The position numbers and the translations under genes are program-made. A stretch of 64,000 bases of DNA from Hygrophila difformis (Eukaryota > Streptophyta > Magnoliopsida > Lamiales > Acanthaceae), in NCBI GenBank assembly GCA_030278955.1, contig JAOANR010000008.1, forward strand, positions 42,081,301 through 42,145,300, read 5' to 3'. How positions within the stretch are numbered: position 1 is the stretch's first letter; every line of letters begins with the position of its first letter. The notes below the pieces were generated by a model. It was not told where the DNA came from, did not search any database, and saw nothing but the letters and a program-made list of their open reading frames with translations. Shown piece after piece: positions 21,746 through 32,271 of this stretch.

Positions 21746-23407
21746 ATACTGATCGTTCCCTAGCAGTCAGAGTCAATGTTCCTAAGAACACGGATTCTAC
21801 ATATTCAATTCATTTTCGTGGCTTCATAAATCACGTTCTTTTTGGATTGGGATAAGACAATCAAAAACTACAAGTATTAAATCCCCTTGATTGCAGTGTT
21901 TAATAAAATGATACTTGCTCACTACATCGGGCCTACAAATCAAACATTATTATCAACCCTTCATGAATATCATGTTTGAAAAATGCAAGGTTTAAAAATC
22001 AGAATTAAGGGATGACATGAACATTTTTAATGAAACAGAGCCTCACATATAAAAGAATCGGAGAATTCACTTACTCTCAATTGGGGTTTAATCAGTGAAC
22101 ACTCAAAATCAATTTTAATTAAATTGTCCCATAAGCTTGCAATCAGACCAACTCGCCACCGGCTCATTTCTTTAAATCGAGATCATGAGGTCTTATTTAA
22201 GGGTTATAATGGGGCATACGGTTGTAACATTAGGTAGGAAAGGGAATTATTGGGTTAATAAGTGGCAAGAATCCATTCCATCATAACTTGGCATATTTTT
22301 ATTTAAAATTTATGATCATCATTATTTCTTCTTTCTTTCTTTTGCTTTTCTTTTCTATTGCATGACATTAGACTATGTCTAATTTGCTTTGTCATTTGCA
22401 ATTTATTGATGTTGAATGGAATTCAACCTTTTTCTCTCTTTTTTTTTTTTTTAATCGGTTAGTGAGATACCGATTTTCATAACTTTGATGATCGCAAATT
22501 TAATGCCTTTTGATAGAATTTATACTTGTACACTTGGGTTCGAATATTTTGGTCTTTTTGTAAGGATAGGAATAATATAGAGGGCTTCAAAGAAAAATTA
22601 GGCTTAAGGCTCAAATTGGTTAATCCTAAAGGGTAAATATTTTTGGGTTTGGAATTCAAAAGAAGGCCAAAAATTTGGGTTTTTCTAGGTGCCTCGATCA
22701 TACGCTCGATTTTGGGAATATGGCATGGTCTTGAATCGGTCCCAATCGCAAGTTCTAGTTTCTTTTAATCAAAATGATTCACACATCAAAGAAAATGAAT
22801 GAGTAAAAGTGACTCATGGCTCAAATCTCACAAGGTTGGGTTGATTCATGTCATACAATATTCTCAAATTTAATCAGAGCTTAACTTCTAACAATTTATT
22901 CAATCGAAATCTCTAACATGCAGATTTATTACCCAATAAGCTGATCGCATCATTAAATTTTTATAGCTCAAAACCTCAGGAATTCATGTCATGCATGTTC
23001 TCAATTATATTATCCCAATTTAAAAGTTTGAAAATTTAATCACAAGCCTAAATTCAACATGTGAATTTAGAGCAGGTTTATGCACATTTTTGCTGGTTAT
23101 TTAATTTAAAGCAGTAAAGAGGCACTGCTGACATACGGAGCATGTCAACAGTAGATTTTTGGCCTGACAGTCACTTATTCATCTTGGACTGTCAGACATC
23201 TTTTCAAAGGAAGCAAATAAAGATTGTTGCAGATCTCAATCTTGAGTTCAATTTGTGGAAAGCAGTAAATTACATTAATCTTAAGAGATTCCTATGCAGT
23301 CAGTACAAACCTGCATGCAAAAGAGGAGATCCCTTATATAGTGCCGATACTAGGGCTTAAAAAAAAAACTAAAGCATACTAGGATTCATTTCTCCTTCTT
23401 CCTTTTC
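21746..23407. other. Non-coding 3' region of element E, between F-box ORF and 3' LTR
   Basis: AT-rich sequence with a T-run near 22440. I see no open frame with recognisable content; short frames in either direction lack any motif. Confidence 0.6.
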
Positions 23408-24124
23408 TCAGAACATGTATCTGAGCCAGAGGACGTAGCTGGTCAGATCACAGCGCAGGCACCAGCCGTTGTGGTCTCTCAGGGGTTCATGCATCCTTCT
23501 GCAGAAGACTCGGGGTGGTTGCCCTGCAAACAAGTAGGGAGCATGATTGTCTGCCATCCACGAGAGGGTGTTGGTGGATGTGTAGTTGAAGACCTCTCGA
23601 TCGGTCACCATCCTCTTTATCATTGCGATCCCCTGATTGACCCGGCCTTCATCTAGCTTGCTCATAAGCATCAGTCCACGGGTGAAGACAGGCGCTTTGT
23701 GATTGTCCTCTATGCCTGGCCGCAACAGTTCACATGCTTGCTCTTCATCCCCTTCTGTAAATGCCAGGAGTGCTGGAACAATTCGGAGGTTGAAGTTTCC
23801 AGCCTCAGTGCACGTGTTCAGAAATCTCTCTTTCTGCCTCCGTATCCTCCCCTGCCACTGCCTTACCCTAGCCGTATCCAACTCGCATCGCTTGTAGACG
23901 ATGGCGAGGTTTCCTGCGTTTCTCAGCTTCCGGCATGTTTCTTGGGCAGTGAACACTTCCCTGATCTCATCCTCTCCTATTCTGGAGAGGATCTCACCTA
24001 GGAGCTCTTCTGGCAGGTCCAGCAGATGGGTTCCTCCGGGCACTGGATCTGGGTTTGGAAGATTGCCCCTGAAAAGATAAGAAGTGATGAATCCAATTTT
24101 ATAATTTTCTCGGAAACCTTTCAA
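23408..24124 (-). CDS. F-box protein ORF inside element E, 238 aa as read
   Basis: The frame reads in the same direction as gag-pol and lies between pol and the 3' LTR. Residues about 34-70 form an F-box (LLDLPEELLGEILSRI, then CRKLRNAGN), the part that binds SKP1 in SCF ubiquitin ligases. Residues about 90-180 are helical with a Sel1-like pattern (FLNTCTEAGN, GLMLMSKLDEGRVNQGIAM), and the C-terminus has Cys pairs (NGWCLRCDL). This order resembles the plant At2g35280-like F-box family, from memory. A splice acceptor (TTATCTTTTCAG, exon from 24068) lies just inside the frame, so the first 19 residues may be intronic and the protein may come from a spliced transcript. The frame is open throughout. 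Alternative: a decayed host pseudogene fragment. Confidence 0.78.
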   Translation of the reverse strand: MKGFRENYKIGFITSYLFRGNLPNPDPVPGGTHLLDLPEELLGEILSRIGEDEIREVFTAQETCRKLRNAGNLAIVYKRCELDTARVRQWQGRIRRQKERFLNTCTEAGNFNLRIVPALLAFTEGDEEQACELLRPGIEDNHKAPVFTRGLMLMSKLDEGRVNQGIAMIKRMVTDREVFNYTSTNTLSWMADNHAPYLFAGQPPRVFCRRMHEPLRDHNGWCLRCDLTSYVLWLRYMF

Positions 24125-24140
24125 GTTTGGAAACCAACAT

Positions 24141-24173
24141 CCTCACATTTAGAGCTTCGCTCTAGATGTGAGG
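24141..24173. other. Hairpin at the second copy of the purine motif (E)
   Basis: CCTCACATTTAGAGC and GCTCTAGATGTGAGG pair over 15 positions (one G-T wobble) around a TTC loop. In the sense of the element it lies just before GAGGATGTTG, about 65 bases before the F-box acceptor. Confidence 0.8.
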
Positions 24174-26023
24174 TTATTAAATTTCCGACTTGAATTTAGT
24201 ATAAAGAATAGGTAAAATAAATTTTTATGAAGAGATAGGGGTCATTGGGCCCCTATATATTTTTAATGGGCCATCGGGCCCAAAAGTTTGATTTTCCAAT
24301 TTTTTTAAACAAGTCCGAGACACTTGTTGAAAATGGAATGAGATGGACGGATGGAGATGAAATGCTCGAATTTAGGAGTGTGCAGTGGATGCGTGGCGTA
24401 ATGGATTTGCTATTCTCGGTTTGTTTAGACTGCATTGAATAGTTGAAACGTCCCCAAGAATTTGCAAATACTATTTTTAATTTTAAAGGGTTGACTTGTT
24501 TTATTTAAGGAAAGTGGGATGTGAGTGGTCCCATTTTGGTTCTTGAAAAGAATAGCAGTTGGGTGACAAAAATACTGCTATTTACTCACACTACAGTTCC
24601 ATTGGGAACAAAAAGAACACAAGTCAATTATTAAATCTATTAACCATTTTGTCTTTTTCTAAAAGTCACTTTTATTAAAAAGTGGAAGTTTCTCATTGGG
24701 TGCTTGTACTATGTTTCCATAAACAAACAAACATTTATTCCCACAAGATTGTAACATGTGGGAACAAATATGCCAAAAAGATCTTTCCATCTTAATGCTT
24801 TCTACCAAGAACTCGAGAGTAGATAAACCAACAGCATCATGGTGTTCAAGAATAACACCCTAATGTTCATCAGTTTATCTTTTCAAGTTTTAAACTTCGA
24901 AAAGTTTTTAGATCTTGACAGTTTTTAAAACAAAGTTCTTGAGGAACTTAAAAAGACTTCAAAATACTCTTCAAAACCAAGATCATCTAAGACCCATAAC
25001 TAGAAAATAACAGTGCACACACAAAACACACTATGCTTTTTACAGGCAAAAACAAGAACAAGAAACAAAAATGCCCAAACAGAGATTATGAACAGGTGGG
25101 GTGTTCGAGAATGGGAGAGGGGAAATGGGGCATCTTACTCCACTCTTGGGGGAGAGGGAGGCATCGGTCCCAAGTTTGGGAGAAGTCTGAAAAATCTGGC
25201 CATAGTTTCCCCTTGGTTTTGGATGGTTGTGTGCGAAGAACACAGTGGTGTTCGTTCGGTAGAGAGAAGAGGGAACAGGAGAAGATGAAAAGATGGAGGT
25301 TGGATAAAACAGACGTGAGTGCAGGGAAAATGAGGTGAGGAGGGGGGGGTATAAATACTAAAAACACTGGTCGCGGAAACCAGACCATGTCGCGGAACAG
25401 GGTTCTTCGACCAGGGCATAGCAACATTACACTAGTCGCGGAATCTGAGTCTGGTCGAGGAGCCATGGTCTGCGACAGGAGTTTCGCGACCGAGTTCTGG
25501 AATGGAAAAGTCAACGGGGGATGGTGTCGCGGAATGGAGAGCCGGTCGCGGACCCATGGACCGTGACAGATGTTCCGCGACATCAAAAGGGTAACAAGTG
25601 CGACTGTGTCGCGGGACCAGGCCTTGTCGCGGAGCATTGCTTCGCGACACAGTGGTTGGTTCCGCGACACGAATTTTGAATTTTCAAATTTTTCGTGAAC
25701 TGGGCCCGAATGTGATGTTGGGCCTGAGTTCATTTTATTTGATTTGGGCCTGAATAAATTCAGTCCAAATAAATTCAAAAACGTACTGGGCTGAAATTAA
25801 AGAAAGATCTACTTGCATAAATCAGGCTGGGTTAATTCCATTTGTTTGCAAAAATTATTCCGGATTTAAATTGCTTCAATTTCCAGAAGTATTTTCTTAA
25901 ACTCATGGAATTAATCCAACCAAGAACCTGGTTTTCCGTGTTACTTTTCTGCTCCTCTTTTTGATGGTTCCGAACTTTCTGCAAGACAGATAAATAAAAC
26001 GCATTAGATTTTCTCCAAATATC
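24174..26023. other. Non-coding segment of element E between pol and the F-box ORF
   Basis: Contains an acceptor-like TTATCTGTCTTGCAG ending at 25979 (minus), a hairpin array at 25370-25680 and a TATAAATA at 25350-25357 (plus strand; TATTTATA in the sense of the element). A 230-codon minus frame at 25086-25778 runs through the array and shows no domain; I treat it as chance. Confidence 0.6.
25370..25680. repeat. Internal GTCGCGGA-type hairpin array of element E
   Basis: Same motif family as the LTR arrays (GTCGCGGA, TTCCGCGAC, GTCGAGGA) but located in the internal region, next to a TATA-like box, repeating the array-then-TATA order seen in the LTR. Confidence 0.85.
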
Positions 26024-26033
26024 AACATCCTCA

Positions 26034-26059
26034 CATTTAGAGTCTTAGTACTCTAAATG
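26034..26059. other. Hairpin at the third copy of the purine motif (E)
   Basis: CATTTAGAGT and ACTCTAAATG pair perfectly around a six-base loop, about 90 bases after the pol stop and immediately before GAGGATGTTGATA in the sense of the element. Confidence 0.8.
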
Positions 26060-26146
26060 TTTAACTGATTTTTGGGTACTTTCTTGTTATGAAATAATAT
26101 ATTATATATATATGAAAAAAAATTTTGTTTTTAATGCTGTTTCTTA

Positions 26147-29100
26147 TTAGGTGTAAGCCGGGTCTGCCACTGCTTGGCTTTCCTTCTCCGGATCGAACTG
26201 TCCGAGGTACTCCTTTAACCGATGTCCATTCACCACTATGTTGCCCTTGTCAGTTCGGATCCTGACGGCTCCATTTTCAAACACTTCCAGCACTTCATGT
26301 GGTCCTTCCCATCTGGATTTAAGCTTCCCAAGGAACAGCTTCAACCTAGAATTGAACAATAATACACTTTGACCAACATAGAAATGCTTAGGCTTAATCC
26401 TGCGATCGTGCAACTTCTGGGTCCGCTCCTTATAAATTCGAGAGTTTTCATAAGCTAATGCTCGTATTTCCTCAATTTCATTGAGGTCCAACTTACGTTT
26501 GCTCTGAGCAACTTTCGGATCGAAGTTAAGCGTTTTGATGGCCCAGTAAGCTTTATGCTCTAACTCTACAGGCAAATGACAGGCTTTTCCGAAGACAAGT
26601 CTGTAAGGGGACATCCCAATGGGAGTCTTAAATGCTGTGCGGTATGCCCATAGAGCATCATTGAGCTTACGTGCCCAATCCTTACGGGTTATCCCGACAG
26701 TGGCTTCGAGTATGTGTTTGATCTCGCGATTGGATACTTCGACTTGACCACTAGTCTGGGGATGGTAAGGCGTGCCTATCTTATGGAGGATTCCATTTTT
26801 ACTCATTAAAGTTTCAAAAGCTTTATTAATAAAGTGTGTTCCTCCATCAGATATCACCACCCTAGGTATGCCAAATCGACTGAAAATGTTGATCTTGAGG
26901 AACTTGATGACTTGGCTACCATCATTGGTCGGTAATGCGACAGCCTCAACCCATTTGGACACGTAATCGACAGCTACCAAGATATAGTAGTTTCCACCAG
27001 ATGGTGGGAACGGTCCCATGAAGTCAATGCCCCATACATCGAAAATCTCAAGTGTGAGAATTCCCTTTTGAGGCATCTCATCCCTCTTGGAGATGTTTCC
27101 TAATCTTTGGCATTTGTCGCAACCCTTCACAAATGTCTTGCAATCCTCATAGATGTGAGGCCAATAAAATCCACATTCGAGGACCTTGTGGGCCGTTCGA
27201 GCGGGACCATGGTGACCTCCATATTCTGATTCATGGCATTTTCTGACAATTTGATAGGCTTCATGCTCAGTCACACATCGCCTGATTATTGAATCGGCGC
27301 AGTGTTTGAAGAGATAAGGTTCTTCCCAGAAGTAACTTAATATATCTCGTTTGAACTTATTCTTCTGATGATAGTTCGAAAACTGTGGGGTTATTCCACA
27401 TGCCAAGAAGTTAGCGATGTCGGAAAACCATGGACAGGCTTGATTATGCAGATGCAACGCGAACAACTGTTCGTCCGGAAACTCTTCATTGACGGCTTTT
27501 TCCTTTTTATCATTATCTAATCGAGATAAGTGGTCAGCAGCACCATTATCTCGACCTCGCCTATCTTTTATTATGATGTCGAATTCTTGCAACAGAAGTA
27601 CCCACCTGATTAATCGAGGTTTGGCATCTTGTTTGCTAAACAAGTATCTCAATGCAGAATGATCGGTGTATACTATAGTCTTCGTACCTATAAGATACTG
27701 TCTGAATTTATCAAACGCGAAGATTACAGCATACATCTCTTTCTCCGTTGTGGTGTAGTTAATTTGGGCTTCATTCAGGGCATGACTTGCGTAATGAATT
27801 ACGCAGTGTCTCCCATCCTTATGTTGTCCAAGAACTGCGCCTACGGTGAGACCACTAGCATCGCACATTACCTCGAAAGGTATTGACCAATCGGGTGGTT
27901 GCACTATCGGTGCAGAAACCAACATCTTCTTGAGCGTGTCAAAGGCTTGGACACACGCTTCATTTATTAAGAAGGGATTTTCTTTACAAAGCAGATTAGT
28001 GAGCGGCTTGGCAATTTTAGAGAAATCCTTAATGAATCTCCGGTAAAAACCGGCATGCCCTAAGAAGCTCCTAACTGATTTGATCGAGTTAGGGAGAGGG
28101 AGATTGGAAATGATGGAAACTTTGGCTGGATCAACCTCAATACCTGCACGAGAAATGCGATGACCTAACACTATGCCCTCAGTGACCATAAAATGGCACT
28201 TCTCCCAATTTAAAACAAGGTTAGTGTCCTCACATCTCTTTAAAATCTTAGCAAGATTAGTCAAACATTCATCAAACGTATCTCCATATACAGAGAAGTC
28301 ATCCATGAAGACCTCAATGCATTTTTCGATAAATTCAGAGAATATAGACATCATGCATCTTTGAAAAGTAGCAGGTGCATTGCAAAGACCAAATGGCATG
28401 CGCCTGTAGGCAAAAGTGCCATAAGGGCAAGTAAAAGTAGTTTTTTCATGGTCTTTGCTTGAAATAACAATCTGATTATACCCAGAATAACCATCCAAAA
28501 AGCAATAAAATTCTCTCCCTGCCAACCTCTCAAGCATTTGATCAATAAAAGGCAAAGGAAAGTGGTCCTTGCGGGTGGCCTCATTCAGTTTCCGGTAGTC
28601 GATGCAAACTCTCCATCCGGTCACTGGCCTGGTTGCAACCTCTTCTCCTTGCTCATTCTTGGTTATGCACATCCCTCCTCGTTTTGGCACGACCTGCACT
28701 GGGCTAACCCATTTGCTGTCAGAGATAGGATAGATTATACCAGCATCTAAGAGCTTGATAACCTCTTTTCTTACCACTTCTTGCATGAGGGGGTTCAAAT
28801 GCCTCTGAGGCTGACGGGAGGGTTTATACTCTTCTTCCATTAAAATCCTGTGCATGCAAATAGAAGGGCTTATTCCTTTTATATCAGAAATGGTCCAACC
28901 TATTGCATGTACATGTTTCTTAAGAACGACCACCAGAGCATTTTCTTGCTCTTGGGAGAGCTTAGCCGAAACAATCACAGGTAATTTTTTATGTTCTGCG
29001 AGAAACGCGTACTTGAGATGATCGGGTAATGTTTTAAGTTCAAGCTCTGGTGGGCATTCAACGGAAGGGAGTAATTTGCGAGAATTGGGTAGGGGGAGAT

Positions 29101-32100
29101 CAGATTTACCTTCGGGACCCTGCATCAGTACAGGATCCTCTTCTTCCTCTTCGGTGCCATCATTCCCTTGTGCAGTGAAATCAGCACCGTCATATGCTTC
29201 AAGGTCCCCGGACTCGGGATCCTCAAATTGGACGGCGCTGCACTGTTCCTTTGGCTCAGCACCAGCAGGCTTCAGTACCTGCTTTGAAGGTTCATACATC
29301 ATCATTTCATCATTGTTTCCAGAGTCTAGCTCTTTCCTAACTATTACATTATCAAAAGAAAAACAAGAACTGTCGTTCGGGAATTTCTGCAGTTGCTCCA
29401 TGTCGAAGATGACTTCATCCCCATCAACGCGGAGTGTTACCCTTCCGGATTTAGCATCAAGTAACGCTCCGCCTGTGGCCAAGAACGGCCTGCCTAAGAT
29501 GAGAGGCATGTCGGAGTCCTCCTCGATGTCCAGAATGATGAAATCCACTGGGAACGGAGTACTGCCTGCTTTGATTATCACATCTTTCAAGATCCCGATT
29601 GGCTTTGTAATTGACCTATCTGCGAGCTGGAGCCTCATTTTGACTGGTTCAACTACTCCAAGCTTAAGACGTTTAACCATGGTTAGTGGCATAACGTTAA
29701 TGCTGGATCCGAGGTCACACAGTCCTTTTCCGGCGTTGTTCTGGCCAATCCGAATCGGCAATGTATAGCATCCGGGATCCTCTTTCTTTTCTGGCAGCTT
29801 CTTCTGAATGATAGTACTGCAAGTGCTGTTGAGTACCACCAATTCGTCCTGCTCAACCTGTCTCTTTCCTGAAATCATTTCTTTCAAGAACTTAGCATAG
29901 ACTGGCATTTCAGAGATCATTTCTATCAAAGGAATGGTAATCTCAACTTCCCGCAGTCTTTTCAGAAATTTTTCAAACTTCAGATCTTGTTGCTTATTTT
30001 TAAGTCTAGCCGGGTAAGGAACCCTAGGCATGAACTTGTTTTTGTTATCATGTTTTGGTGGCAGTTGGTTAGAGGTTGTACCTTCACCATTACCATTTTC
30101 TGTTTCTGCCGTTCTTTTTGCAGCGTCAGTCTGCTGTTCGGCTTCCTTTTGTTCATCCATTGCTTCCTCATCAGCATTGTCAACAGGATCATCATCTTCC
30201 TCGTGAGTGTTTCCAGCATCCACTCCTTTTGGTCCAGCCAGTGTCTTCCCAAATTTCAAAGTTATTGCTTTGCATTGCGGGTTCTTTTCCGCAGTGCTTG
30301 GCAATGTTCCTTTATCCCTTTTCTGCATTTCATTGGCCATCTGAGTAACTTGGGTCTCCACATTTCTGATGGAAGCCTGCAGCTGAGTGTTAATCTCCTT
30401 CTGGCTAGTAATAAAATCAGTTATCAAATTCTCCAGCCTTGAAGGGGGCTTTTGATTTTGATTCTGATTCTGGTTTTGGTTCCATTGGCCTTGGTTCGGG
30501 ATGAATTGAGGCTGGAAGTTTTGGGGCTGAAAATTTTGGAAGTTCTGGGTGGGCTGTTGGAAATTTTGAGGAGGCCTCTGTTGGATCTGGGGTTGGAAAC
30601 CTGGGTTCTGAAAATTCTGTCCCCTGTTCTGATTGAATCCTTGGTTCTGCTGCGGATTGAACTGCTGCTGTTGTGGCTTGTTCAAGAGGTGGGAATTAAG
30701 GGCATTGTTGTTTGAGTATGACAAGTTTGGGTGCCTGTTTGGGAAAGCCCCTGCAAAGTTGCAGCTTTCAGCTGTAATCTGTTCGCATGTGTCAGTTGCG
30801 TGAGCACCTTGACACAGTCCACAAATTACATCTGTTTGCTGCCCTTGAGTGGAGCTCCCAGCTCCCTGATTAACAGACAATGCTGCCACCTGTTCTTGCA
30901 GCTTTTCAATATCTGATTTCTCTGTTGTACCTACAGCACACAAACCACGAGGGGGAGGGGAATTAACATCATCAGTTAGAACAGATCTGTTTACACTCAT
31001 TGCTTCAATCTTGGCCCATGCTTGATCCATGGGGATGTATAGCAGGTGTTGACCGCCAGCAGCATCAAGCATGTTCTTCCATGCTGGGGTCAGACCGCTA
31101 TAAAACTTTCTCAATTTCTCCCAATCATGGAAGCCATGCTGGGGGCATTTCCTGAGCAAGTTGAAGAACCGTTCCTTTGCATCATACAGGGACTCGTCTG
31201 GCTTCATCTTGAATTCCGCAATCTTAGAGCGGCATTCATCCACCTTGGACTCCGGGAAGTACTTCGTCAAGAAATTTCTGATCACGTCCTCCCATGTAGA
31301 CTTCTGATTCACGGGCAGTGATTTGTACCATGTTCTTGCCCCGCTAGTCAGAGAGAAAGGAAACAGCCTTAATCGAATGGTGTTAGCAGATACATTCTGA
31401 TTCTTGATCATATCACACAGTTCCAGGAAAGTCTACAGGTGATCATGGGGATCTTCATGACTTGCTCCTGCGAACTGGTTGCTCTGAACAAGATTGATGA
31501 GGGCCGGCTTCAATTCGAAGTTCCTGGCCAAGAATGGAGCTTGTCCGGGAATGTTCAAATATGGCTCCAAGATTGGCTGCATGTAATCAGCGGCTGCTGC
31601 TTGTTGATTGTTTTCAACTCCTCCTTGATACTGCTGTGGGTAGTAGTTCTGATGCATATAGTAGTTCCTCGGATCATTGAAGTTATTAGGATTTGGGGGA
31701 TTCTGATGGGGATTCTGGTACTGCTGATTTTGCTGGTTTTGGAAGTTTTGGTGGTTTTGGTTGTTTGGTGGGTTTTGGGGGTTCGGGTTGGGAGGAGGTG
31801 CCTCGAAGTGTTGCTGTTCAATGTTTGGTGGGTTCCCGCCTCCTTGTATGATCTGAGGAGGGGGATCATCCAAATCATCGTTATCAGCATCTTCGGGGTC
31901 TTCCTCGATGTTGTGAAGTGGTGGATTGGGTGGAAGGATTGGGGGAAGGTCAGGGTTGGCCATATCAGAGATGTCGCTACTAGTGCTTGGTGGAAGTAGT
32001 GCCTGTCTTTCCCGTTCCCGTCTTCGTTTAGTCTCCGCCCTAAGACGTCGAGCTGTCTTTTCTATTTCTGCGTTATACGGGATTTCGGCTGGCGTCTGCT

Positions 32101-32113
32101 TCCTCCTTTGCAT
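26147..32113 (-). CDS. gag-pol polyprotein of element E, one internal TAG
   Basis: The minus-strand frame runs from ATG at 32113 to the stop at 26147, about 1988 codons, broken only by TAG at 31433-31435. The N-terminal 226 codons are Asn/Gln/Pro-rich. After the stop come the gag core ([10 protein letters not shown]), a Gln/Asn-rich linker, protease ([12 protein letters not shown], near 29720), RT with FMDDFSVYG (near 28310), RNase H (MCDASG, near 27865), and integrase with H-H-C-C and [10 protein letters not shown] (near 27030), D of VVISDGG, E of GQVEVSNRE. Domain order and the DLGS protease motif fit Athila. The TAG could be a recent mutation or a read-through codon. An env gene is absent. 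Confidence 0.92.
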
Positions 32114-32254
32114 AGAACAACGGCTTCAATAATGACGGTACCTGCATATTCCCCAGGTTAGAATGGGTTTCGGGGTGAATATTTATATTTATATGTATAA
32201 GCTAACTAGGAGCAATGAGGAATGTAATTCTCTAATAAAACGGCGCTGCATCCT

Positions 32255-32271
32255 CCCCGGCAACGGCGCCA
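32255..32271 (-). other. Primer binding site of element E, tRNA-Asp type
   Basis: TGGCGCCGTTGCCGGGG on the minus strand directly adjoins the LTR end at 32272. This site is typical of Athila-group elements. Confidence 0.9.

Noticed and set aside
25086..25778. 230-codon minus-strand frame in element E
   Set aside because: It runs through the hairpin array and low-complexity sequence, shows no domain, and its composition reflects the repeats.
29076..29768. 230-codon plus-strand frame
   Set aside because: Antisense shadow of the E gag-pol frame.
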